Shown: positions 20,779 through 28,550, counted from the stretch's first letter. The stretch: DNA of 64,000 nucleotides from Paenibacillus wynnii (GCF_000757885.1 NZ_JQCR01000002.1:2725730-2789729); one strand, 5' to 3'. A program made the numbers and translations. The notes: generated by a model from the letters alone, not told the origin.

Positions 20779-20798
20779 GATAGAAGAAGGAGAACGCT

Positions 20799-21578
20799 AT
20801 GCGCAATCTATTCATGAAGGTCAATTATGACGGAACCCATTATGATGGCTTTCAGACTCAACCTAAGGGCAATACGATTCAGGATCAGTTGGAGAAGGCA
20901 ATACATCATCTGACGGGTGAAGGCCTTAAGATTACAGCTTCAGGCCGGACAGACGCAGGTGTACATGCTTACGGACAGCCGTTTAATTTCCTGACCTCAT
21001 CACGTATACCTATAGAACGTTGGTGTCTAGCGCTGAATACCAGGCTGCCGCAAGATATCGTGGTTACAGAAGCTTGTGAGGTTCCGCTTTCATTTCACTC
21101 CCGCAGGGGGGCGAAGCGAAAGACCTACCGCTATCTGATTAACGGTAATCGGTTCCCTGATCCTTTTCAGCGGCGCTGGCAGTATCATCATCCAGTAGCT
21201 TTAAATATACCGGCTATGGAGCAAGGATTGGCTCATGTTATAGGTACACATGACTTTACGTCGTTTGCTTCCCGTAGGTCTACAAAGACTTCGCACGTAC
21301 GAACAATCTTTGAGACTCATATGGAAGTGGACCGAAGTATGTGCCGACCGGGATCCTCGGATCAAGGGGTTATTCATACTTATATTACAGGCAGTGGGTT
21401 TCTTCAACACATGGTTCGCATAATAATGGGGACTCTGATCAACGTTGGAGAAGGCAAATGTCAGGCTGATGATGTTGCTCATATTTTAGCAGCATGCGAT
21501 CGGGCCGCAGCTGGTCCGACTGCTATTGCAAAAGGTCTGGCACTTTGGAATGTCGAGTATGGTGAGACTGAAAAGTGA
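20799..21578 (+). CDS. truA: tRNA pseudouridine(38-40) synthase TruA
   Basis: TruA (259 aa) makes pseudouridine at positions 38-40 of tRNA anticodon arms. Catalytic aspartate lies in GRTDAGVHAYGQ (~D52); YDGTHYDGFQTQP and GSGFLQHMVRIIMGTL are also family hallmarks. In B. subtilis three ECF-transporter genes (ecfA1-ecfA2-ecfT) separate rplQ from truA; here they are absent. RBS AGAAGGAG. Confidence 0.97.
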   Translation: MRNLFMKVNYDGTHYDGFQTQPKGNTIQDQLEKAIHHLTGEGLKITASGRTDAGVHAYGQPFNFLTSSRIPIERWCLALNTRLPQDIVVTEACEVPLSFHSRRGAKRKTYRYLINGNRFPDPFQRRWQYHHPVALNIPAMEQGLAHVIGTHDFTSFASRRSTKTSHVRTIFETHMEVDRSMCRPGSSDQGVIHTYITGSGFLQHMVRIIMGTLINVGEGKCQADDVAHILAACDRAAAGPTAIAKGLALWNVEYGETEK

Positions 21579-21600
21579 GTTTATCACTCTTGTTTTTTTA
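21574..21600 (+). terminator. Weak terminator at the truA stop
   Basis: AGTGA (21574-21578) pairs with TCACT (21584-21588), followed by TTGTTTTTTT. The stem is short, so termination may be partial. Confidence 0.4.
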
Positions 21601-21634
21601 TTTTAAAAAAGCACAGAATTATATGAAAATATGC

Positions 21635-21663
21635 TTGCACTTGGTATGTTTATACTGTAATAT
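21635..21663 (+). promoter_or_regulatory. Promoter of rplM-rpsI
   Basis: TTGCAC and TAATAT are separated by 17 bases in the spacer between truA and rplM, leaving a leader of about 140 bases before rplM. Confidence 0.6.
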
Positions 21664-21669
21664 AAAAGT

Positions 21670-21803
21670 TGTGTTTTCTTGATGGCTATCCCACAGCCCC
21701 GATCGAGATTACACCAAACAAATGCTTTACTTAACTCACATAATCGTAATTCAATGAGAAACAAGATATACGAAACAGCTGATTTTCGTACGAGAACAAG
21801 GAG
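21670..21803 (+). promoter_or_regulatory. Probable L13-type ribosomal leader
   Basis: This untranslated stretch before rplM includes the ungapped segment GGCTATCCCACAGCCCCGAT at 21682-21701, with a GGCT/AGCC stem. Bacillales carry a conserved L13 leader at this position that is thought to bind L13 or S9. Assignment is by location and general appearance, not by covariance modelling. Confidence 0.5.
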
Positions 21804-21812
21804 GAAACATTC

Positions 21813-22250
21813 ATGCGTACCACCTATATGGCGAAGCCGAACGAAGTTGCGCGCAATTGGCACATCATCGACGCCGAAGGCAAAACTCTTGGTCGTTTGG
21901 CCAGTGAAGCCGCTGCTTTGATCCGTGGCAAACACAAACCGCAATTCACTCCACATGTTGATACAGGAGATTTCGTAGTTGTTATCAACGCTGAGAAGAT
22001 TCACTTGACAGGCAAGAAAATGCAAAACAAGAAATACTACCGTCACTCGATGCATCCAGGTGGCTTGAAAGTCACTGTTGCTGAAGATTTGATTAAAACT
22101 AAACCTGAGCGGATGATTGAATTTGCTGTTCACGGTATGATTCCTAAGACTCGTCAAGGCGACCATATGAAGCTGAGATTGAAAGTCTATGCAGGCGCTG
22201 AGCATCCACACGCAGCACAAAAACCAGAAGTTTACGAACTTCGCGGATAA
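21813..22250 (+). CDS. rplM: 50S ribosomal protein L13
   Basis: L13 (145 aa) starts [20 protein letters not shown] and contains the signature MHPGGLKV and [13 protein letters not shown]. It is an early 50S assembly protein. RBS AAGGAGG is strong. It forms a two-gene operon with rpsI. Confidence 0.99.
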   Translation: MRTTYMAKPNEVARNWHIIDAEGKTLGRLASEAAALIRGKHKPQFTPHVDTGDFVVVINAEKIHLTGKKMQNKKYYRHSMHPGGLKVTVAEDLIKTKPERMIEFAVHGMIPKTRQGDHMKLRLKVYAGAEHPHAAQKPEVYELRG

Positions 22251-22269
22251 GATAAGGGAGGACAGTTTC

Positions 22270-22662
22270 ATGGCACAAGTACAATACTATGGGACAGGTC
22301 GTCGTAAACATTCGGTAGCACGTGTTCGCCTCATACCGGGTGAAGGACGCATTGTCATTAACAAACGTGAGATGGACGAATATTTCGGTGTGGAAACACT
22401 GAAGATGATCGTCAAACAACCTTTGACACTGACTGAAACACTGGGCAATTATGATGTTCTGGTTATCGCTCATGGCGGCGGAATATCTGGCCAAGCCGGA
22501 GCAATCCGTCATGGTATCTCCCGTGCACTTTTGAAAGCTGATCCGGACTTCCGTCCATCACTTAAAAAAGCAGGCTTCCTGACTCGTGACCCACGTATGA
22601 AGGAACGTAAGAAATACGGTCTGAAAGCAGCACGTCGTGCTCCTCAGTTCTCGAAACGTTAA
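22270..22662 (+). CDS. rpsI: 30S ribosomal protein S9
   Basis: S9 (130 aa) starts [18 protein letters not shown] and keeps the normal ending [13 protein letters not shown], whose C-terminal tail reaches the P site. The ATG at 22270 follows AAGGGAGGAC. The prophage begins just after this gene; the intact ending suggests that its attachment core reproduces the rpsI 3' end, as known for other mobile elements that target rpsI. Confidence 0.98.
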   Translation: MAQVQYYGTGRRKHSVARVRLIPGEGRIVINKREMDEYFGVETLKMIVKQPLTLTETLGNYDVLVIAHGGGISGQAGAIRHGISRALLKADPDFRPSLKKAGFLTRDPRMKERKKYGLKAARRAPQFSKR

Positions 22663-22785
22663 AAAGCCCGTCATATCAACGAATTTCAGCCCTTGGCCTT
22701 CATGGTCAGGGGCTTTAATTTTGCCCTCTGAATTGGCCGTGACCATATTTTGACCATATTTATTCTTCCTGACCATTCGTGACCA
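22663..22785. other. Left prophage junction (attL region) with TGACCA repeats
   Basis: The host/prophage boundary must lie between the rpsI 3' end and the integrase stop at 22760. The hexamer TGACCA occurs four times in 46 bases, at 22740, 22751, 22770 and 22780, the last two inside the integrase 3' end. Such tandem repeats near the core are typical arm-type sites for tyrosine integrases with an N-terminal arm-binding domain. The core cannot be defined because attR is outside the window. Confidence 0.5.
22688..22722. terminator. Terminator after rpsI
   Basis: AGCCCTTGGCC (22688-22698) pairs with GGTCAGGGGCT (22704-22714) with two G-U pairs, followed by TTAATTTT. It ends rpsI transcription and separates it from the convergent integrase gene. 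Confidence 0.75.
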
Positions 22786-23956
22786 CATCCGAACCAGTAA
22801 TTTGTTCATCAGTCTCCATGAATTTTTCGAACCGGTCAGCAGTCTTCTCTTTCACTGACTTGGTTACGTGCGTATAGATGTTCATGGTCATTTTGATATC
22901 AGAGTGCCCCAGGCGCTCTTGGACTTCCTTAATGCTCGCTCCGGCCTCAAAGAGTAGCGAAGCATGGGTATGACGCAACCCGTGGACTGTGACAGGGTGA
23001 AGATTGTATAGGCGTATGATCTCAGCCAGCTTGTCGTTAGGATAGGCCAGCCGAAGAGGCGTATCATCTTCCCGTGCAAAGATATAACGATCATCCTTTG
23101 ACCCGATAGGCGCTACAGGGCCTCTGTTTTGCTCAGAGCGGCGTTTTCGTAGTAATCCAAGAGTAGTGTCGTCCAAACTAAGGACACGGCGGGAAGCAGC
23201 AGTTTTGGAGGTCAGAGACATGAAGCCTGTCTTATCTTGGAACAAAGTTTTGTTCAATGTAAGACTCTTATTCTTGAAGTCAATGTCATTCCAGCGAAGT
23301 GCCAGAATCTCCCCTTTGCGTGCGCCGGTATAGATCAGCAAATGGAACAACATGTAATCGCGTTGGGAACAATCCTTCTTAACAATACCGAGAAATCTCC
23401 GGATTTCGTGTTTTTCCCAAAAATTTCTCTGTATACCATCCTCGTCAGCCAAATGTTCACTTTCATCCATGGGAATCACAACGCCTTTCATCGGGTTGGT
23501 TGTCCGAATATCCATCCTAATTGCATACTCAAAAATCTGATTGGCATACATTTTCATGTTAGCAATCGTCTTGATATCCTTCGCCATCTTGTTTATGACT
23601 TCCTGGCAGTAGGAGCGGGTGATATCCCGCATCTTGATTGCTCCAAAGTGAGGGAGCAGCTGCTTCTTGAATTTGGAGAGGACAGCCTTCTTTGTGCTGG
23701 GTTTAAAGTTTGGTGAATGAGTTTCGTACCATTGTTCATAGACCTGCTGGAATGTTGTAGTTTTGTCCTGAGCTACGAACGATCCGTCAGCAACTTCTTT
23801 TTCAGTTTGAGCAGCGTCCAACTGAGCTTCCTTTTTCGTTTTAAATCCACGTTTGGTTGAAGGCTTCTTCTTTCCGGTTTCTGGATTGACTTCACCGTAA
23901 TACTTGTACAACCAGCGAACGCCATCTTTAGTCGTATATTTTTGAAAGCTTGCCAT
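22760..23956 (-). CDS. int: Phage integrase, tyrosine recombinase
   Basis: The 398-aa protein has an AP2-like arm-DNA-binding N-terminus (~1-55), a core-binding helical domain (~65-165) and a catalytic domain with the full set R213 (TGARKGEILAL), K251, H325/R328 (HGLRHTHASL), H351 (LGHSD) and nucleophile Y361 (NIYTHV). It integrates and excises the prophage at rpsI. It points back at the attachment site, the usual layout. RBS AAGGAGG lies upstream of the ATG on the minus strand. Confidence 0.97.
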   Translation of the reverse strand: MASFQKYTTKDGVRWLYKYYGEVNPETGKKKPSTKRGFKTKKEAQLDAAQTEKEVADGSFVAQDKTTTFQQVYEQWYETHSPNFKPSTKKAVLSKFKKQLLPHFGAIKMRDITRSYCQEVINKMAKDIKTIANMKMYANQIFEYAIRMDIRTTNPMKGVVIPMDESEHLADEDGIQRNFWEKHEIRRFLGIVKKDCSQRDYMLFHLLIYTGARKGEILALRWNDIDFKNKSLTLNKTLFQDKTGFMSLTSKTAASRRVLSLDDTTLGLLRKRRSEQNRGPVAPIGSKDDRYIFAREDDTPLRLAYPNDKLAEIIRLYNLHPVTVHGLRHTHASLLFEAGASIKEVQERLGHSDIKMTMNIYTHVTKSVKEKTADRFEKFMETDEQITGSDVVTNGQEE

Positions 23957-23968
23957 AACTAATCCTCC

Positions 23969-24853
23969 TTACCATGTTAAATTCCGTGTCATTGCCTGAT
24001 CACGTGCAATTTTCATTTCAATATCGTTCATTTGAATAATAAAGCAATTCTTCTTTAATCCATGCCTGTACAAAAGCTGATGGACCTGCAGCGTAATAAT
24101 TCCATCAAAACAAAAAACATCGCTACTAAGAGCTGGGATACACTCGATCTGATGCATTTCTTCAAGGTCGACCTCTGGTAGTCGCTCACCTATTGGTAAT
24201 TCAATTTCCCGGCAATTCATAAGGGTCCATTCGTCTAGGGTGACAATAAGTTGAGAGGGGCCATCAATCGTTCCTGAAGGATCGTAATAAACCGCACATT
24301 CCATTTTATCGCCAATATTCGATTTCACCTCCTTTCGCGGTTGACATGTAGCGGAAGTCTTAGTACACACAGTTCCTTCGTATTCCCGGCGCAAAATTTG
24401 ATCATATCGTTTTTTTGCCAATTTAATACTGGTAGAAAAGGCATTTGAAATTTGTTTGATAGCTTGTCCATGATCAGGAGATAAATTTAGTTGCTCAATC
24501 ATGAAATAGGGTAGGGAAGCGTAAAGGACGAACAACTCTGCGTCTTCTTCCTGATACTTTACAAATGGTGAGGGTAGGGTAGCCTGATTTCCGGCATGAC
24601 GCAATAAATGGCACAGCTCGTGTAGAAAATCCTCTCTCTGCTCCAAAACCGATTTGCGGTCATCAAGAAAAATAATTTTTTTGCCGTTATTCGTTTCATG
24701 AGATAGACTTTCTGAATTAAAAAGCACAACTGATATTCCGAGTCTGTCTGCAATAAAGTCAGTTGTAATATTCTTAGGAATCAGGATGTCATTCCCTATA
24801 TAAAGTTGCTCTGTAAATTGTTCAAGATGAGTTTTTTTGTAATATTTAAACAT
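23969..24853 (-). CDS. ImmA/IrrE-family metallopeptidase
   Basis: This 294-aa protein carries the zinc-peptidase motif H78-E-L-C-H82 (FLHELCHLLRH) in an ImmA/IrrE N-terminal domain. ImmA of ICEBs1 and related phage proteins cleave the neighbouring repressor to trigger induction. The gene lies between int and the XRE repressor, the classical arrangement, so the 24929-25336 product is the likely substrate. The C-terminal ~120 residues (YYDPSGTIDGPSQLIVTLDE onward) are beyond the peptidase and not recognised. GGAGGGG is five bases upstream of the ATG. Confidence 0.9.
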   Translation of the reverse strand: MFKYYKKTHLEQFTEQLYIGNDILIPKNITTDFIADRLGISVVLFNSESLSHETNNGKKIIFLDDRKSVLEQREDFLHELCHLLRHAGNQATLPSPFVKYQEEDAELFVLYASLPYFMIEQLNLSPDHGQAIKQISNAFSTSIKLAKKRYDQILRREYEGTVCTKTSATCQPRKEVKSNIGDKMECAVYYDPSGTIDGPSQLIVTLDEWTLMNCREIELPIGERLPEVDLEEMHQIECIPALSSDVFCFDGIITLQVHQLLYRHGLKKNCFIIQMNDIEMKIARDQAMTRNLTW

Positions 24854-24928
24854 AATACCCCTCCAATAGGATCATTTGTTCGTATGTATGGGTGTGCAGA
24901 ACCAGCCTGATAGCTGATGCTACAGAAT

Positions 24929-25336
24929 TTATTTTTCGTCTTCAGAAGCGCGTTTAATAATCTCCCAGACCTTTTGTAGGTCTTTTTTTCGCTCTTCAGG
25001 TGCATCTAAGTAACTCTTAAAGAAAATGCCATGTTCAGGATTGTTAATAAATGCCTCGAATTCGGCTAATTCTGCCGGACTAAGTGCATCTTGCCGTTCT
25101 GAACTTTCTATAAAGCCTTTTTCGTTAGCGACCATTTCTTCAAGTTCGTCAATTGTTATACCTAAACCCTTAGTAACCTTTAGGACGTTATCGATAGCCG
25201 CCCCGCCTACTCCGCGGTTTAACATAGACTGCAGGGTTGTTGGAGGTAGACCAATGCGTTCTGCAAAAGCGCGACGGCTGTATCCCTTTTCTTCGATTAA
25301 GCGAGATATAATTTTTGCTCTCTCCACGATCTCCAT
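24929..25336 (-). CDS. XRE-family prophage repressor (CI-like)
   Basis: The 135-aa protein has an N-terminal helix-turn-helix (residues ~8-62, GYSRRAFAERIGLPPTTLQSM) and an acidic, helical C-terminus suited to dimerisation and to cleavage by the adjacent ImmA-like peptidase. It is transcribed leftward, divergent from the Cro-like gene, with palindromic operators in between. A TATAAT on the minus strand at 25343-25348 is only seven bases from the ATG at 25336, and no spaced RBS is present, so the mRNA could be leaderless, as is lambda cI from PRM. GTG at codon 4 is an alternative start. Confidence 0.9.
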   Translation of the reverse strand: MEIVERAKIISRLIEEKGYSRRAFAERIGLPPTTLQSMLNRGVGGAAIDNVLKVTKGLGITIDELEEMVANEKGFIESSERQDALSPAELAEFEAFINNPEHGIFFKSYLDAPEERKKDLQKVWEIIKRASEDEK

Positions 25337-25354
25337 ACCCCCATTATATTATGT

Positions 25355-25366
25355 ACGCTATTCCGT
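25355..25366. promoter_or_regulatory. Repressor operator-like site 1
   Basis: ACG-CTATTC-CGT is an ACG-N6-CGT palindrome, set inside longer arms TGTAC...GTACA (25352-25377). It overlaps the putative repressor promoter, consistent with autoregulation. Confidence 0.6.
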
Positions 25367-25448
25367 ATATAGGTACATATTACATCACAATAAAATCTTT
25401 GTAAATATAAAATGAACGAAATTAAGTATATATCTTTGAAATATCCTC

Positions 25449-25477
25449 TTGACCTTGAACGTCATTGCGTATATAGT
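25449..25477 (+). promoter_or_regulatory. Early rightward promoter (PR-like) with operator site 2
   Basis: TTGACC (-35) and TATAGT (-10) are 17 bases apart. The spacer contains ACG-TCATTG-CGT (25459-25470), again inside longer inverted arms TTGAAC...GTTCAA (25455-25481). Repressor bound here would block the early promoter. Confidence 0.7.
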
Positions 25478-25491
25478 TCAAATTACACCGA

Positions 25492-25503
25492 ACGCAATTA
25501 CGC
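25492..25503. promoter_or_regulatory. Repressor operator-like site 3
   Basis: ACG-CAATTA-CGC is the third copy of the ACG-N6-CGY motif, just downstream of the early promoter and upstream of the Cro-like gene RBS. It is 33 bp from site 2, close to three helical turns. Confidence 0.55.
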
Positions 25504-25523
25504 ACATTAAGGAGGAGAGATGA

Positions 25524-25766
25524 ATGATTTATACGAATCTAAGTTCAGAAATGGAAAGGAGAGGTGTGACTATTTCGGCTATGTCTCGCGAATTAAAAAT
25601 GAGACGCGGAACGGTAAGCGACAAACTTCATGGGAAGTTTAGACTTCACTATGATGAAGCCCTTAAAATTAAAAGAATTTTCTTTTCGGATTGCGATATG
25701 GAACGTCTATTCTCAACAAATTTAGAACTAGAGGGAGATGAGACGTGTGAACTCCCCAATCATTAA
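25524..25766 (+). CDS. Cro-like small HTH protein
   Basis: This 80-aa protein has one helix-turn-helix (VTISAMSRELKMRRGTVSDKL at ~15-35, written here as its core MSRELKMRRGTVSDK). As first gene of the rightward early transcript, it probably competes with the repressor for the three operator-like sites. TAAGGAGGA lies eight bases before the ATG. Confidence 0.82.
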   Translation: MIYTNLSSEMERRGVTISAMSRELKMRRGTVSDKLHGKFRLHYDEALKIKRIFFSDCDMERLFSTNLELEGDETCELPNH

Positions 25767-26064
25767 AGTTGTGATTGATCCGGATTATGTCCGACAACTA
25801 GCAGAGGCTGAAATCAAACGGCAAATGAAAGACCTTAGCCCCGGTATTTGGTGGGATATGAAGCGACTCGAAGTAGAAACGTGCCGTAAGAGGGATTGGC
25901 TGCTTGCAAACATTCTACTGAATCCAGCCTTTAAAAAAGAAATGCGTTCGTGCTCCAACGGATGCGAAGGCGGTCGTTGGATGTTTCGTGCTTCTGAAAT
26001 GATTAGATTTCTTGACATGAATTTCGAGTCATTAAATAAGTCGCCTTCAAAGCTGATTCGTTAA
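25747..26064 (+). CDS. DUF771-like phage protein
   Basis: The 105-aa product matches the DUF771 layout: IKVVIDPDYVRQLAEAEI at the start, WWDMKRLEVETCRKRDWLLANILLNP in the middle (short core: WWDMKRLE) and GRWMFRASEMIRFLDMNFE at the end. These small early phage proteins have an HTH-like fold, and some are annotated as excisionase-like. The GTG at 25747 is chosen since GAGGGAG ends nine bases before; the ATG at 25738 abuts the RBS. Function here is not known. Confidence 0.75.
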   Translation: MNSPIIKVVIDPDYVRQLAEAEIKRQMKDLSPGIWWDMKRLEVETCRKRDWLLANILLNPAFKKEMRSCSNGCEGGRWMFRASEMIRFLDMNFESLNKSPSKLIR

Positions 26065-26122
26065 TACTCAGCCTTCATAACCACTTATTCGAAAAGTATA
26101 CACAGGTAAGGAGATGCGAATC

Positions 26123-26476
26123 ATGGACGCTAACTATATAGTTCTAACCCCTGAAAAGTATGAAGAGCTTAAAGCACAATTAAAAAAGGATCTTCAAGAG
26201 GAGCAAGTGCAACCAAGCTATTCATCGGACTGGGAGAAAATAAAAGCTATGGTCGAAGATAAATTTTCTGACACATATGGACCCTACAGATATCAAATCA
26301 TTCAGGGATTATCAGCAGTAATTCGTTGCGGCGTGGGGATCAGTCAAATCAGATATTTGCATGGTGATGCTGGAAAGCAGGCTGTTGAGATGGTATCTGA
26401 AATTATCGAGCGATTAGAAGTGATCGGAAATACATTAAGGGAAGAGAAGTCGAGTCAGAGGGTATTTAGATCTTGA
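26123..26476 (+). CDS. Small phage early protein, unknown
   Basis: The 117-aa protein starts MDANYIVLTPEKYEELKAQL and has a helical C-terminal half (KFSDTYGPYRYQIIQGLSAV, then IRCGVGISQIRYLHGD). The second half recalls C-terminal domains of phage regulators but I cannot assign it with confidence. TAAGGAG is nine bases from the ATG at 26123. Confidence 0.65.
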   Translation: MDANYIVLTPEKYEELKAQLKKDLQEEQVQPSYSSDWEKIKAMVEDKFSDTYGPYRYQIIQGLSAVIRCGVGISQIRYLHGDAGKQAVEMVSEIIERLEVIGNTLREEKSSQRVFRS

Positions 26477-26548
26477 AGAAAAGAAAAATGCACGGGCTGG
26501 TGATGCGGAAAATTTTAATATGAGTCACTACAAAGGTAACAGTGAGAT

Positions 26549-26746
26549 GTGAACAAAGATAAAGAAAATATCCTTAACACCGTACAGACATGTTTCGACA
26601 TAGGAGCAGGAAAAGAGTTTTTATCTCAATTGATCGCAATGTTCCGACGTACTTGGTTGGACAAGCCTGCAATGTTGGCTTACATCGATGATTTGGAAGT
26701 AAGGTATATAACTTCTTTGGAAGGAGTGGAGCAGTTTGTTGATTAA
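26549..26746 (+). CDS. Small phage early protein, unknown (65 aa)
   Basis: A 65-aa acidic, mostly helical protein starting at GTG (NKDKENILNTVQTCFDIGAG). It has no recognised domain and a weak RBS. It is followed by a short ORF overlapping its end, suggesting coupled translation. Confidence 0.5.
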   Translation: MNKDKENILNTVQTCFDIGAGKEFLSQLIAMFRRTWLDKPAMLAYIDDLEVRYITSLEGVEQFVD

Positions 26747-26897
26747 ACTTCTGATCAGATTCTTGTTAAGAAAACAGGAAAGTTACTTTCGGATTATTAA
26801 GGTGGGAAACCGGAATGTATCTATTGATATCGAAGAGTACATTCCAGCCAGTGAGATGATTGAAAAGTTTGAAAAAAGACTACATGAGATTTCCTAA
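26739..26897 (+). CDS. Very small phage protein, TTG start (52 aa)
   Basis: An open frame starts at TTG 26739, eight bases inside the end of the previous gene, with AAGGAGTGGAG upstream, and encodes 52 residues (MIKLLIRFLLRKQESYFRII start; EEYIPASEMIEKFEKRLHE end). Its last 18 bases overlap the 3' end of the opposite-strand gene 26880-27089. It is short, so it may not be real, but codon content and coupling favour it. Confidence 0.45.
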   Translation: MIKLLIRFLLRKQESYFRIIKVGNRNVSIDIEEYIPASEMIEKFEKRLHEIS

Positions 26898-27089
26898 TAA
26901 TTTAATCTCGGGCTTAAATTTCTCAATCGTGGAAATTACGGAAGAGTATAGTTCAATTTCTTGATCAACACTTTCCGGGTGGATTGGATTGTCGGGTGAA
27001 GATTTAATTTTTTCAAGAGTTTTTAGCTTTTTCATAAAGTGACCGTAAATGAACAGCGTGTCTCGGTCGGAAAACTCGATAAGCGGCAT
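26880..27089 (-). CDS. Small leftward protein in the early region, unknown (69 aa)
   Basis: On the minus strand, AGGAGGG lies five to six bases before the ATG at 27089, giving a 69-aa protein (MPLIEFSDRDTLFIYGHFMK start; FKPEIKLLGNLM end). A longer frame upstream would start in the divergent antirepressor gene and lacks an RBS. It is the only leftward gene inside the early block and must have its own promoter, so it may be expressed in the lysogen. Confidence 0.6.
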   Translation of the reverse strand: MPLIEFSDRDTLFIYGHFMKKLKTLEKIKSSPDNPIHPESVDQEIELYSSVISTIEKFKPEIKLLGNLM

Positions 27090-27177
27090 TGTTATCCCTC
27101 CTAAATTGTTGTGAGTCTGGACAACTACCAATATTCGACAGGAGGAAATGAAATACCTACTAGAAAGGAAAAACGCC

Positions 27178-27936
27178 ATGACAGTAATTACACCGATTGA
27201 ACATTCTGGATTTAGAGTTATCATGACAACCGATCTGGCTGCTTCACTTGGGACTGAAACAAAAATAATCAGCAAGAATTTTGAGAGAAACGAACATCGT
27301 TACCAACTGGGAAAACACTTTTTCATACTCCAAGGTGATGAGCTTAGGGAATTCAAAGCTTCTCGTCAAATTGACGATAACCTGAAATTCGCTCCAGTCA
27401 TTTATCTATGGACAGAAAAAGGGGCTTGGATGCACGCGAAATCATTAAACACCGATGAGGCGTGGGAAGCATACGAAGCCTTAGTGGATGATTATTACAG
27501 AATTAAAAGTGCGTCAGTTAACATGAGTCAATTTAGCCCGCAACTGCAGTTACTCATACAAATGGAACAAGGCATCAAAGAGATTGAACAACGACAGGAC
27601 AATACAGATCGGCAGCTCGCTATCGTAAAGGAAACATTCCTGGATCGGGATGAAGATTGGCGGGTCAAGATGAAAGGACTGCTTAACGGAGCTACAGCAC
27701 GCCGTGGTATGTCACATAGGGACATGCGCACACTTAGCTATCAAATGCTCGAAGAACGCGCCCGCTGCGACTTGAGTCGACGTCTGAGTAATTTAAAAGA
27801 ACGTTTGAAAGACTCCGGAACCACTAAAAGCAAAGTAGAAGAAGCGAATCGGTTAGATGTGATCGAATCAGAACCACGGCTGAAAGAGATATACACAATT
27901 ATTGTTAAAGAATTAAGTATTGGAGCTATGAATTAG
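27178..27936 (+). CDS. Phage antirepressor, ORF6N + ORF6C domains
   Basis: The 252-aa protein has an N-terminal ORF6N DNA-binding domain (~5-105: FRVIMTTDLAASLGTE, NFERNEHRYQLGKHFFILQG, LWTEKGAWMHAKSLNTDEAW) and an ORF6C-like C-terminal domain (~165-250). Such proteins counteract the CI-like repressor or act as regulators in the lytic switch. I use ATG 27178 with AAAGGA eight bases upstream; an in-frame ATG at 27148 behind AGGAGG would add ten residues. Confidence 0.88.
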   Translation: MTVITPIEHSGFRVIMTTDLAASLGTETKIISKNFERNEHRYQLGKHFFILQGDELREFKASRQIDDNLKFAPVIYLWTEKGAWMHAKSLNTDEAWEAYEALVDDYYRIKSASVNMSQFSPQLQLLIQMEQGIKEIEQRQDNTDRQLAIVKETFLDRDEDWRVKMKGLLNGATARRGMSHRDMRTLSYQMLEERARCDLSRRLSNLKERLKDSGTTKSKVEEANRLDVIESEPRLKEIYTIIVKELSIGAMN

Positions 27937-27949
27937 GGAGGAAAATCAA

Positions 27950-28213
27950 ATGAAATTATCAATTAACTTACTTCGAAATATAATGGCTTTATTTTTAACC
28001 TTGAAGGATCGCGCAGAGATGGAAGGGGAAACGAAGACAGCTGAGTGGGCAGAAAAGCAATACCGTGCTTATCATGATTTGTATCTGCAAGCTCTTGAAA
28101 ACGAAAAACGGCCTGCCGGGTTAGGAGCCGGAAGACCGTCACTGAGTTTCAAAATAATAATTAAGACTAGATTAACATCGTATGAGGATAAACGCAATGT
28201 CAAATGCAGCTAA
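27950..28213 (+). CDS. Small phage protein, unknown (87 aa)
   Basis: An 87-aa basic, helical protein (MKLSINLLRNIMALFLTLKD start) with RBS AGGGAGG. No domain recognised. Its end overlaps the next gene by 17 bases. Confidence 0.6.
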   Translation: MKLSINLLRNIMALFLTLKDRAEMEGETKTAEWAEKQYRAYHDLYLQALENEKRPAGLGAGRPSLSFKIIIKTRLTSYEDKRNVKCS

Positions 28214-28550
28214 CAGCGACACAACGCCGTCATTAGCCGAGCAACTACTTGCTGAAAATGATCTAGAAATCGCTAAATGTAAGAAGTTTTTAGAAGAAAG
28301 TTTCTTTGTCACTTTTGATATATCGCTGTTTGCGTCAACCCCAAAGATTAAGCGAGTTCGTGCGGTTGAGCGCCTATTGAAGCGGATAGAGCCCGTGGGT
28401 ATGACTCTACCTTGGAATACACACTGCACCGGATGTGGAGGACTTCTTGAGGTCGGTCGCAAGGTAATTAAAGTAAAGGGTGGCATTTGTTGTGACAGGG
28501 CTTGTCACGGGCTGTTGCTCGTAAAGCAGTGTGAAGACCATGGACGTTGA
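28197..28550 (+). CDS. Zinc-ribbon phage protein, unknown (117 aa)
   Basis: The 117-aa product has a helical N-terminus and a C-terminal zinc ribbon, HCTGCGG ... GICCDRACHG. The ATG at 28197 follows GAGGATAA. Found in the replication-side early region; nucleic-acid or protein binding is likely from the ribbon alone. Confidence 0.6.
   Translation: MSNAANSDTTPSLAEQLLAENDLEIAKCKKFLEESFFVTFDISLFASTPKIKRVRAVERLLKRIEPVGMTLPWNTHCTGCGGLLEVGRKVIKVKGGICCDRACHGLLLVKQCEDHGR

Noticed and set aside
22663..22759. tRNA gene as attachment site
   Set aside because: No cloverleaf or CCA end; the element abuts rpsI instead.
23237..23716. Rightward 159-codon frame inside int
   Set aside because: No RBS, unlike any protein I know, and fully inside a clear integrase gene.
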